64,000 nucleotides of DNA from positions 7,041,222 to 7,105,221 of the forward strand of contig NC_054390.1 of NCBI RefSeq assembly GCF_001625195.1, written 5' to 3'. Shown piece after piece: positions 10,111 to 22,004 of this stretch (its first letter is position 1; the number at the start of each line of letters is the position of its first letter). Source of the stretch: Drechmeria coniospora (lineage: Eukaryota; Ascomycota; Sordariomycetes; Hypocreales; Ophiocordycipitaceae). The notes below the pieces were generated by a model. It worked only from the letters and a program-made list of their open reading frames with translations, ran no database searches and was not told the DNA's origin. Both the position numbers and the translations under genes were made by a program.

Positions 10111-13100
10111 ATGTCTGAAGCTGCGGTCAACAGCAACGGCAGCGGCAGCAGCGACGGCAACAGTGCAGGCCTTGACCTGGCTGTCTTAGAAAGGAACCTC
10201 AAGTCATCCTCCACGGCGGTGCGCATTGCCAAGCTCCAGCAAGTGGACGACCTTGTTGCCCGCAAAGGTGGGAGCCTCCCCCCTGTCCGCACACCCAACC
10301 ACCAGCTTGGCCAGCAAATAACATGTTGCAGCGCTGGACCAACAGCTTGTCCCTGGCATCCTGAAGCTCCTGTTTGATACACACGCGCTGTATCAAGACC
10401 GTGAATCCCGCTTGGCCGTGCAGAAATGCCTCTCCTCCATCATAGACGCCGGGGCGAGCTCCGAGACATTGGCGCCAATCGTGAGGGCCCTGCGTCAAGA
10501 GAGCCAAAAGCCAGGCATTGCCGCCTCCAGTGCTTTTGTATTGGTGGAATGGTGCAGCATTTTGATGCAACACCTGGCTGGGTCCCCTATGTGGGAGGAG
10601 TTGGCCAAAGACATTCTGCTGGCCGAGGCTGATGCATTGGACAAGTCACTGCAGCCGAGCACCAAGACTGGTGTGGTAAAATCCGCCACCGTTGTGGCCA
10701 GAAGGGGATTTCGAAAGATGCTTTTGCCAGTACAGTATCGTGAAAAGGCATTGAACGACGCAGTGGCCGTCTTGACTGCCAAAGGCAGCCAACCCGTGGC
10801 CAAAAATGCGTTGATGCTTGGAATCATTGCCGGTGTTTGTGCCCGCCAGCCTCTTCTCAAACCCCTCCTTGAAACACTCAAGCCCAGATATTACGAATTT
10901 TATATCCGGGAGATAGTCGGCTCTCGAACAGCAGTACCCCAGCATCTCGCATTGAGCTTGGATGACTTCTTTCTTAATTTCACCGACCTAGCCGAGATAG
11001 AGCAGACCATCGTTCCGGCAATCGAAAAGGGGCTTCTGCGTGCGCCAGAGGTTGTTCTAGGAGGTGTTCTGAAACCTCTTGTTGACTCTCTCCCCGGCAG
11101 CTTTGACTTGTCGAAAATTCTCGAGCGTCAGCTGCTGAAGCCTCTGCTATCAAACGTCAAGTCCACGAATCCGGCCATCCGCAGTGGCGCCATTACCGCT
11201 TTCCGCGCTGTCGTCGCCAAATGCTTGGATATGAAAGCTGTGGATACCATTGTCAGTGAAGTTGCTAACCCTCTAGGATCTGGCAAGCTTGCATCGCCCG
11301 ACCACCGAATCCTCCATGCCGAAATGCTCAGTGCAGTCCCTCTGTGCGAACAGAGCGCAACGAAGATCTGCACAGCGGTAACAACCGTCGCCGTCAAGGA
11401 GGGCAATGAGCTTGCTTTGGCTGCCGAGACTTCGGCTCTGGCAAGGGCCGCTACCCTGCTTCTTGAGACTGGCTGTGAGCTACCGAAGCCAGTTTTGGAT
11501 GCCGTGACGAAGGGACTGGCAGAGAAGAAGTCGGCTTCTCGTCGTCTTTGGATGCTTCGTGTAGGAGCGATCCTGCGCTCGTTGGACTGCGCGCCATCAA
11601 GTCCTGGACTATCTGCATTTGTGGAAGCAACGACGCCAAAACTGATCGCCAACTTTGACGAGGTCATCTCCAACGCAGCCATGTCCGGTCAGAACGGCCT
11701 TCTTGTTGGAGCCTACATTCTCACTGCACTCACGCCGACCATTTTGCAAAAATTTCCGGCATCCTCGATTCAATCGCCTTTGAACAAAACAGACGTTCCA
11801 ACCCAAGCTCTGTCGTTAGCCTCGAAGCAGGCCTTCCTCTTGAATCGCCGCATCTACAACAAGATCAACTCGGAGGAAGATCTACATTGGCTCTGCTATG
11901 CCCTAGCCTCCGTCGCTTTGCGGCTGAATAGCAGTTCAGACCAGGACGTTACTCTGGCCTGGGCTGAGGCGATCATTTATTTGATGACCGCCACTAACGT
12001 CCCGCCCAAAGTGCAACAAGAGGCGGCGAAGTCACTGACTAGGCTATATACCCAGAACCCGACCGTCATCTCAAAGTTTATCATTGAAGGCCTTTGGAAC
12101 ACCTTTGAGCAGGATGAGACCAAGGAGAAGGACGGCTGGACAGAACGTACAAATCTCATTTACGCATTGAGGTCTATTTGCCTCGAGCCTGGAGAAATTG
12201 CTGCCTTGGAAGCCAACGTTGACAGGAAAGCTCTCGAAGCGCAAGCGTGCGCTGTCTTGGTGTTGTCCCGCCCAGAGCTTATCCCGCGGTCCAGTTGGAT
12301 AGACACTTGCCTCAGGATGGGTGTAGACCCAGGGAACCTTGCTCGGGAACACCTGCCCATCTTGCTTAAGGAAATTGGGTTGAGAACCTCTTTCGACCAG
12401 GTACGTTTGCATGCAATGCCTTTCGCATTGCCCCTCACTGCCAACTAAGCTAACTTTAGTAATTTCAGCCCGATCTCATAAGGCAAGCAGCCTACAAGGC
12501 TGCTGCTGAACTGGCCTTTGTTGCCCCTAGCACCGTCGTACCACGGTTGATGGAGTTGGTCAGCCGCGATTTGGATGCAAATCAGCTTCGTGATGTTGGT
12601 CCTGTGGAAGCTGCCATTTTCCGAACTCCGGAAGGCACTTGCTTCGTTGACGTTCTGGCCAAGAAGAACCAGAACGTCGTTCCAAACAAAAACAGCAAAG
12701 ACTACGAGATTCTTCAGTGGGAAGAGGAGCTCAGGACTCAATTGGAGCAGAAGAAGGGGCAGCAGCGAAAGCTCACTGCTGAAGAAACCGCCAAAGTAAA
12801 GGCTCAGTTGAAGAAGGAATCACAAATACGGAAGTCTATCCAGGAAAGCGAAGCCAGGATGTTGCGCGGCATCGGTATCATCGGATCCCTCGCAACTGGA
12901 CCACCAACCGATGCCACCCTGTGGCTTGGGCCAGCAGTTTCTCTCCTTTTGGGTATTATTGACGCCGGTGCCAGTCTAATTATTGGAGATGCGGCCCCCT
13001 TGGCATACATTGTTTGCGCAGACAAGATGGCAGTCAGGCTGGGACCGATCCGGAAATTTATCGGAGTTGCGACCCTCAGGGCCCGAGGAGTAGCACTCTC

Positions 13101-16100
13101 CGAAGGTTACAATCAAGAGCAGCTTGACAGCCTTGTCACCAGAGTGTTGTACCGTCTCCGCTTTGCCGGAGAGCAGAGACCATTTGATTCCGTCTCTCTG
13201 ATCTACGCTCTGCCGCTCATTCTCGATCTGGTGCGAAATGGTGGCGTTGGAGATGCTGAAGATGACCGCGACGCTCAGCTTGTTCTCGCTGCCGAGTTTC
13301 TCTCCTTCCACACGAATGTGTGCGAGGATGAGGCGGTGCCCCGAGTCGAGCTACTCTCTGTTCTAATCCTATCCATGGAAAAGTACGCACAACACTACAA
13401 ACTTTTCAAGGACTGCTTTTCCGACATGTGCCGCTGTATTGCACCAAACATCAGCCAAGGCGAAATGTCAGTTTTGGCCAAGGGAACAACTGCTCGGCAA
13501 GCCAATGTTAGGACCACTATCCTGCAGTCGATAAGTGCCGATATCGACATGAGCGAACTTGACTACTCTGACGAGATATGGCTCGCATGCCACGATGATG
13601 AGGAGGAAAACCGGGAACTTGGTCAAGAGATCTGGGAGGAGAGCGGTTTCAAGCTCAATGAAATGGTTCCTATGGGAATCATGCCCTACCTGGAAAGCAA
13701 GGATGCTCAACTGCGAAGGGCAGCCGCACGGTCTTTGGCCGATGCTGCGCAAGCCCACAAAGAATCTCTGAGAATCGTGATTCCTCATCTCAAAGTCACT
13801 TACGCGGAACTGGCCAAACCCAAGGTGCAGCAACTCGACGAGTTTGGCATGCCCAAGAAAATGGATCTGTCCGACCCCTGGGAGGCAAGGCAGGGCATTA
13901 CTACTGGCTTCAAGGAGCTAACGTCAGTCTTGGACAAGGCGCAGATCGACGACCTCTTCAACTTCCTGATCGAATCCGGCCCCCTTGGAGACAAAAGTGA
14001 CGCTGTCAGGGGCGAGATGCTTGACGCGGCAATTCGAGCTACTGAAGTCCACGGCAAGGGCATGATCGATCAGCTGATGAAGAAGTTTGAGCGAACCCTC
14101 GAGCAGCCGGACAAGAACAGCGATGCCGCTGACCGAGTGAACGAAGCTGTTATTATCATGTACGGAGCCCTGGCGCGCCATCTGAAACCTGGTGATGCCA
14201 AGATCCCCATTGTCATCGAGCGTCTGCTCGCAACCCTGAGCACGCCGTCCGAGACGGTGCAGTATGCCATCGCTGATTGCTTACCTCCCCTTGTGAAGGT
14301 TTGCTCGGACAAGTCGTCCAAGTACTTCGATCAAGTCTTGGAAGTGCTGCTCAGCTCCAAAAGCTACGCCACACAAAGAGGAGCCGCCTACGGCCTAGCA
14401 GGCTTGGTCCTTGGGCGAGGAATTTTCTCGCTCCGAGAATATCGCATCATGTCGACTCTCAAAGCTGCCATTGACAACAAGAAGGAGGCTAACCAGCGAG
14501 AGGCGGCACTGCTAGCATTCGAGTTGCTGTCTACCGTCCTCGGCCGCCTCTTCGAGCCGTACGTCATCCAAATCGTGCCCTTGCTCCTCAGTGGATTTGG
14601 TGACACCAACGGAGATGTTCGCGACGCTTGCCTTGCGGCTGCTAAATCCTGCTTCGGTAAATTGAGCTCGTTCGGTGTCAAGCAGATCATGCCTACGTTA
14701 CTCGAGGGCCTGGAGGATCAGCAATGGCGCAGCAAGCGAGGCGCTTGCGACCTTCTCGGTGCCATGGCCTACCTTGATCCGAACCAACTCGCAAACAGTC
14801 TACCGGAAATCATTCCCCCGTTAACAGGCGTGTTGAATGACAGTCACAAAGAGGTCAGGGCGGCGGCAAACAGGAGTTTGAAGCGGTTCAGCGAGGTTAT
14901 CCACAACCCCGAGATCAAGAGCTTGGTCGACATCCTCCTCAAGGCTCTTAGCGATCCTACCAAGTATACGGATGAGGCGCTCGACCAGCTCATCAAGGTG
15001 CAGTTCGTTCATTATCTGGACGCACCCTCTTTGGCGCTGGTCACTCGCATCCTGCAGCGCGGTTTGGGTGACCGTTCCAACACCAAGCGCAAGGCCGCAC
15101 AGGTCATTGGCAGTTTGGCTCACCTGACGGAGAAGAAGGACATCATAACCCATTTGCCAGTCCTTGTCGCCGGTCTGAAAGTTGCCGCCGTTGACCCTGT
15201 GCCGACGACTCGCGCAACGGCATCCAGGGCGCTGGGCTCGCTAGTCGAGAAGCTTGGAGAAGATGCCCTCCCCGACCTCATTCCCGGCTTGATGCAGACT
15301 CTCAAATCAGACACTGGTGCGGGAGACCGCCTTGGTTCTGCGCAAGCTCTCAGCGAGGTCTTGGCCGGACTGGGCACAACCCGGCTGGAGGAGACGCTAC
15401 CCACAATCTTGCAAAATGTCGAATCCTCCAAACCGGCTGTTAGAGAAGGCTTCATGTCGCTATTCATCTTCCTTCCGGTCTGCTTTGGCAACAGCTTTTC
15501 CAACTACCTTGGCCGCATCGTCCCTCCCATCTTGGCTGGTTTGGCAGACGACGTCGAATCTATCCGGGAGACCGCTCTTCGTGCCGGGCGCCTCCTTGTG
15601 AAGAACTTTGCGGTTCGTGCCATCGATCTTCTCTTGCCAGAGCTCGAACGCGGTCTGGCGGACGATAGCTACAGAATTCGCCTCAGCTCCGTGGAGCTTG
15701 TTGGCGATCTCCTATTCAACCTCACCGGCATCAAGGCCGACCATGAGGCAGACGAGGAGGCAGACGAAGATGCCGCCAAGGAAGCGGGAGCTTCACTCAA
15801 GGAAGTTCTCGGAGAGGAGAAACGGAACAAGATCCTCTCAGCCCTCTACGTTTGCCGCTGCGACACCGCTGGTGCTGTGCGGTCGGCTGCCATTGCCGTT
15901 TGGAAGGTCCTTGTGCCGAGCCCGAGAACGCTCAAGGAGCTCGTCCCAACCCTCACGCAGCTTCTCATCCGCCGTCTTGGCAGCGCCAACATGGAGCACA
16001 AGGTCATTGCCAGCAACGCGCTGGGCGAGCTTATACGCAAGGCCGGAGACAGTGTCCTGTCCAGCCTCCTGCCTACCCTTGAGGAAGGGTTGCAGACATC

Positions 16101-18329
16101 TACCGACTCCGATGCGAAGCAGGGTATCTGCTTGGCTCTCCGGGAGCTCATCTCCTCGGCCTCCACCGAAGCCATGGAAGACCATGAAAAGACTCTCATC
16201 TCCGTCGTGCGCACCGCAATCACAGATTCGGATGAGGAAGTTAGGGAGGCTGCTGCTGAGGCGTTTGATTCTCTGCAGCAGATTCTTGGCAAACGAGCTG
16301 TCGACCAAGTTCTTCCCTTCCTTCTCAGCCTCCTCCGATCCGAAAGTGAAGCGGAGAACGCGCTTTCGGCACTCCTCACGCTGCTCACTGAGACAACACG
16401 ATCCAACATAATCCTTCCGAACCTGATTCCGACCCTGACAACACCGCCGATCTCTGCTTTTGATGCCAAAGCGTTGGCCTCCTTGTCCAAGGTTGCTGGT
16501 GCTGCGATGAACCGACGTCTGCCAAACATTATCAACTCGTTGATGGAGAACGAAATCAACTGCCAGGAGGAAGAGCTTCGCGTAGAACTCGAGGCTTCGT
16601 TTGATACAGTAATACAGTCGATTGACGAGTATGACGGCCTGAATACTGCCATGAACGTCCTCCTGGGCCTCCTCAAGCACGATGACCATCGGCGAAGGGC
16701 AGCTACCGCGCGACACATGGGTAACTTCTTCGCCTCATCTTCCGTCGATTATTCACGCTACAATCAGGACATCATCCGCTCTTTGCTCAACTCCTTTGAT
16801 GATAGCGATCTGGAAGTCGTTAAGGCAGCTTGGGCAGCGCTGAGCGGGTTTACGAAGAAGCTCAAAAAGGAAGATATGGAATCGCTGGTGCTTTCCACCA
16901 GGCAGACGCTTATACGTGTTGGTGTTGCAGGGGCGAACCTGAAGGGATTCGAACTCCCCAAGGGCATCAACGCCATCCTGCCCATCTTTTTGCAGGGTCT
17001 CATGAACGGAACGGCAGAACAGAGAGTACAGGCCGCTCTTGGCATCTCGGACATTGTCGACAAGACAAGCGAGTCGTCGCTCAAGCCTTTCGTGACGCAG
17101 ATCACCGGCCCGCTCATCCGCGTCGTGTCTGAGCGAGCCACAGAAGTTAAGGAAGCCATTCTCCTCACGCTTAACAACCTGCTGGACAAGATGCCCACGG
17201 CTTTGAAGCCATTCTTGCCCCAGCTGCAGCGAACATTTGCAAAGTCATTGGCGGACACCTCTAGCGAAACCCTGAGGTCCAGAGCAGCAAAGGCGCTCGG
17301 GACCTTGATCAAGTACACACCCCGAATCGATCCACTTATCGCCGAGCTGGTTACCGGTTCCAAGACGGCGGATCCGGGAGTGAAGACTGCCATGCTCAAG
17401 GCTTTGTACGAGGTCATTAGCAGAGCCGGCGCGAACATGGGCGAGTCGTCACGGACAGCTGTACTGTCACTGATCGACATAGAAACTGGCGAGAGAGATG
17501 AGGCGATGACGGTAACAAATGCAAAGCTTCTGGGCGCACTGATAAAGAACGTTCCCGAAGATGTTGCCATGTCGCTGCTCAAACAACGCGTCATTACCGC
17601 CCAGTTCAGCAATTTCTCCGTACTTGCACTTAACTCGGTGATTGTCGAATCACCAGATACCCTTCTTCTCAGTGCTCTGGCAGATGAATTGCCCGACTTG
17701 CTCTGCCGGGGTATGACAAGCAAGAGCGTAAGTCAAATCGAGGTCGATGCTATTGATGCGCGCATGCTGACTTTACACAGACATACATTGCCGACAACTT
17801 CATCCTGGCGACAGGAAAAGTCTTGTTGACCTCGCCACCAAAAAGTTTCGACAGCGCCAAGAAAATATTTGAGACGCTGGCGACGATCATCACCCCAGGC
17901 AATCCCACTGATTCTCGCCGGCTGGCACTGGTCGTGGCTCGCACACTGAGCAGGACAAACATGGAAATGATCCGGCCCCATCTGCCCTTTCTGGCACCTC
18001 CCATCTTTGCCAGTGTTCGGGATCCTGTGATCCCGGTGAAGCTGGCTGCAGAAGCGGCGTTTGTGGAACTATTTAGCGTCGTGGACGAGGAGGATCGCGT
18101 CTTTGAGAAGTTCATGGCCGGTCCCGGGGCGGAAATGGCGCCAAACACGAAGAGGAGCATGTCCGACTACTTCAAGCGGGTCGCCATGAGGCTGGGGTCA
18201 CAGGCTAGAGAGAGGAGAGAAGCAGAAGGAGGTCAGGGCGGCCTGGGCCTGTCCAATGATGAGCAGGAGGACGAAAAGGAGATTTGGAGCGTTGGTAAGG
18301 TTGAAGTAGCAGCCGAGATGTTCTCATGA
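10111..18329 (+). CDS. GCN1: Gcn1, translational activator of the Gcn2 kinase
   Basis: Four exons, 10111-10267, 10332-12400, 12469-17727 and 17781-18329, give 2,677 residues, close to the 2,672 of the yeast protein. Introns are 64, 68 and 53 nt with GT-AG ends; intron 2 has a CTAAC branch site. The protein is almost wholly HEAT repeats. The central part (from about nt 14,000) corresponds to the eEF3-like region and the later part to the RWD-binding region that contacts Gcn2. Gcn1 sits on stalled or collided ribosomes with Gcn20 and lets uncharged tRNA activate Gcn2, which phosphorylates eIF2alpha and switches on general amino-acid control. Length, repeat architecture and clean reading frames make this call very secure. 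eL19 follows in the same direction. Confidence 0.96.
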
Positions 18330-18982
18330 GGTACAACTCATATGAGGTGCACAATAGCGAGCTGCAGGAGACCTCGATGACAGTTTGCAGAGTTAGTAGG
18401 CGTGGTTAGATGAGAATGAGAATGAATATACTCACTCCACAGTACTTACTCGTAGAGTTAGCATTACATGCACGTATTCAAGTATCGATACTCTCAATAT
18501 ACAGAATGCAGCATCGCATGAGTACTTGGTGTACTGCGATTCGACGATTGACTAACAAGCAGATCAATGATGGGCAGAGTAATAATAGCTTCCGCACGAA
18601 GCGGAGAAGAGCACTATACTGTATTACTGTACAGTACTTACTAGTCAGTACAGTACTGTACTGTACAGGGTGTACAGGGACCTGCCGCATGTACAGTACC
18701 TAAGTACAACTAAGTACGTATTATTCCTCCAGTAAGGACGAATGAGGACAAGTCTGGATTTGATGTCGCTAGTGCCTCGATAAAGGATGTGACACCACGT
18801 GACTCGCTGGGTGATGACTCATCCGAGCCCTCGCTTAGCGCCATTCCTTGGGCCTAGTGCACGTGAACCCACAAACTCTCAGCGCAATCTGTGTGCCCAA
18901 GAAATTCTGGACGTTCGAAACCCCTCCAGACTTCAGCAACCTCACACCCAACGAGGACCGGCCATCACCATCGACAGTCAAG
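18330..18982. promoter_or_regulatory. GCN1-eL19 spacer with eL19 promoter
   Basis: The first 400 bases are rich in GTAC words, including overlapping TACAGTAC repeats near 18630-18670. The last 200 bases are more GC-rich and form the likely promoter and leader of eL19. They carry a perfect ATGACTCAT at 18814-18822 and two CACGTG boxes at 18796 and 18860. Confidence 0.6.
18814..18822. promoter_or_regulatory. Candidate Gcn4/CPC1 binding site
   Basis: ATGACTCAT is the full palindromic Gcn4/CPC1 bZIP consensus. It lies about 160 bases upstream of the eL19 start codon and about 490 bases past the GCN1 stop. A CACGTG box lies 12 bases to its left (18796-18801). Occupancy is inferred from the motif only. 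Confidence 0.5.
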
Positions 18983-19807
18983 ATGTGAGTATACCGATAA
19001 GAACTGTATTCAATGGGATCTACCCCTCATCTCGGACTATTTTTGCGATGCACTGACCGAGTCGAGGGCGTGGCCCGACTATCGAATCGGCGGCGGCTGC
19101 ACGCATCAGGAGTTGTTGATGGATGGGATTGAGACGACGGTGAAGACGGCGGGCTAACGGAATGTTTCCCTAGGGTCAACCTGCGAACCCAGAAGCGCCT
19201 TGCCGCGTCGGTCATCGGCTGTGGCAAGCGCAAGATCTGGCTCGACCCCAACGAGCAGAGCGAAATCTCCAACGCCAACTCTCGCCAGACTGTCCGGAAG
19301 CTCGTCGCCGATGGCCTCATCATCCGCAAGCCCGTCACGATGCACTCGCGATCCAGAGCCCGCGAGCTGAACCTTGCCCGAAGAGAAGGCCGACACCGTG
19401 GCTACGGTAAGAGAAAGGGTACCGCCGACGCCCGCATGCCCCAGCAGGTTCTCTGGATGCGCCGCCTCCGCGTCCTCCGCCGCCTTCTCGTCAAGTACCG
19501 TGCCAGCGGAAAGATCGACAAGCACCTGTACCACGAACTGTACCACTCCAGCAAGGGTAACGCCTTCAAGCACAAGCGCGCCCTGGTCGAGCACGTACGT
19601 TGACCCGGAGAGGACCCCTGCGGGCGGGTGACAGGAATAGGTTGCTGATCATTCTGAATACAGATTCACCGTGCCAAGGCTGAGAAGCACCGTGAGCAGA
19701 TGCTCAAGGAGGAGATGGACGCCAAGCGTGCGAAGACCAAGGCTGCCCGCGAGCGCAAGATGGAGAGGGTTGCGGCGAAGCGAACTGCCATGCTGGCCGA
19801 CGAGTAG
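18983..19807 (+). CDS. RPL19: 60S ribosomal protein eL19
   Basis: The start codon is split by an intron. Exon 1 contributes only AT (18983-18984), and exon 2 at 19174 begins with the G and reads [14 protein letters not shown], the conserved N terminus of eL19. The exons are 18983-18984, 19174-19594 and 19664-19807, coding for 188 residues. Intron 1 (189 nt) starts GTGAGT and has a GCTAAC branch site; intron 2 is 69 nt. Conserved blocks include [11 protein letters not shown] and a basic, helical C terminus ending MLADE. The protein is part of the large subunit near the tunnel exit and also contacts the small subunit. Identity is certain from sequence. Confidence 0.96.
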
Positions 19808-22004
19808 ACTACACGCAGAGCGACGACATTTCGGTCTTGAGAGGAGGCTGCATTCGGAGTCTACGGGTTGGGTCTTTTTTTGCGCCGTACCGGTTTCAGT
19901 CCCACCGGCGGGGCATCTGGCATGTAGCATTGAAAATGGAAAGCACGATGCTCAGACAGATTTTCAGAGGCAACATGATGCTGGGTCAAGTTGGTGCATC
20001 CCGGTGCCGTGTCGGTGTGCGCCCGTAGCTGCAGTGCAAGGTCAAGCAAGCATCGCGAAGGTTGATGAATTTTATACCTACGGCCATGACGGTTCCGACG
20101 CGTTCGAGCCGCTTCGAACTGACAATGATTGAACGGGAAACGTCTTTCTAGCTCGGCATGGTGTGACATTTGTTGCCTAAACCTCCCCGCAAGGCGTGAC
20201 CACGTAGTGGTAGGGGCACCGACATGGACATCAATGTCGGCTGAGCAATGAGAGAACAACATGACCTGGGCGAGTCATGGAGTGCGGTCAAGAGAAATCA
20301 CGCACAAGGCTCCGCCTGACGTGAACGCTGACGGAGGTTGAAAGGAATGATTAGAGCCGAAGGGATGATCCAGGTGCCATCGACTTTACATGAATAGATG
20401 TATCCCAGCTCAACATCATAACTGGCTCGTGCCCGGGTGTGATGTTGCGGACGCTACGCGAGTACTCCGTGGCTACTTGCACAACATACGTCCGGTATGC
20501 ATTCGAGAGAGGATTGTACGAGAGAAAATGGATCAACGGGAAAATGGATCAGGTTCCTTCAAATTGCCCCGTCGAGGTGGTGAGGATGCGTCGGAGAAAA
20601 TCAGCACGCGTCCATTCCTTCTCTTGAGAGGGGGTGGTAGTTGCCGGTATGGCAAAGCAGAACGGTCTCATCACGCCTATGCCCATTCATAGTTGACAAG
20701 GGAAGGAAAGGGGAAAGGTGAAAGGGGAAAGGGGAAAGGGGACAACGAGGTTGGTGCATCGACCGCGGTAGAATAAACAGTGGCTATGGAATCGGGAACC
20801 GTAAAAGGGAAAGGGAGAACGGCTCGTATCTCGCAAAGTGCAGTATTGTATAAGGGGAATAATGTGAGGCATCACGACGTACAATACGTTGTTTTTACCA
20901 CTTATTCTTTGTACAGAGTACAATGCATGGGGCATTACAAGTACACCTACGGAGTACTGTACGGAGTACTTACACGTACAGCACGTTGCACTTACAGCAG
21001 TGTACAGGTACATGGTCGTGGTACCATCTTCAGCAGTACAGGCTCGGCCTGGTCTCGAGCAAACGAATAAGTATTCACACAATAGTACGATGTGCAAGTA
21101 CATAGCAATGCGTACTCCGTACTCCGTACATCGTGGAAACTTAGCTTCTGCGCGTGCATTTAGTTGTGCTCGTCCCGGTCCTCATTTATCTTACCCAAAC
21201 TACAACAAACATACTGCACGCGGCACTCCTCCAACATCATGCAGCCGGTATTATTACGGCCTCGTAACACAATCTCGTATTGTACATCTACCTGTACGTC
21301 TGCTCGCATGTGCTCTACAGTGCATTACAGCAAGTACGAGTGCGATTATCCTTTCATTGTAGGAAACCAACGTAACGTCTTAGCGAACGGGAACGTTGTA
21401 CCGTCATCAAGCTCGGCGAGGCGGCAAGACGGAAGCAAATACAGCAAGTACATTGGTGGGAACCGCTTGCGCTGGATGATAAGTATTATTACTTACTGTT
21501 GACCACGGAACACCAGAGTGCGGGGGTGGTTGGCTGGCGGGTATCGGCGGTCGGAGCGCATCGGAGGAACTGCTACAAACAATCAAGCGGCAGCCCACTA
21601 GAGCCGCTGTAGGTGGAGGTAGGAAGTACCTTAGAACCTCCCTGCCAGACATGTGTGCACGGGTATTTGGTACATAGCGGTGTACCTACCTGTGGGGTTC
21701 CTATGTTAGTTGCAAGGTCCTCCATATTATCTCGCGGCACTGATTATCACGGGGCGCCTACCTAAGAATATCCCTCCCTGTGCTCAGCAGCATACATGTA
21801 CTGTAGTGGTTGCTGGTATCGTCGTCACCTCCGTCAGACATTTTCAACGGCGTCGGCCCTCCTTCGCAATTCCTTCACTCTTCACGTCCCCCTCCATCCT
21901 GCGACTCCTCCAAAGTCGCCCCTTTTGAACGATTGACACCCGGCACCCGTTCCTGCACAGCTAGCTTCCCTCGTTCCTTTCATCCAAGATCCGACGACGA
22001 CGGC
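19808..22004. other. Gene-poor spacer with GTAC-rich words and purine repeats
   Basis: A 2.2-kb spacer between eL19 and the hydroxymethyltransferase gene. It has an AAAGGGG purine repeat at 20700-20745. TACGGAGTAC direct repeats lie near 20948-20975 and doubled TACTCCGTA near 21112-21130. The last few hundred bases are CT-rich and probably form the promoter and leader of the next gene. No open frame looks coding. Confidence 0.55.
20700..20745 (+). repeat. Purine microsatellite, imperfect AAAGGGG units
   Basis: About six tandem units of GGGAAA/GGGGAAA type on one strand, interrupted by one GGTGAAA unit. It is a simple-sequence repeat and an all-purine tract. Confidence 0.8.

Noticed and set aside
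15838..16718. Two overlapping minus-strand frames of about 290 residues inside GCN1
   Set aside because: Both lie opposite continuous HEAT-repeat coding sequence and are composition artefacts.
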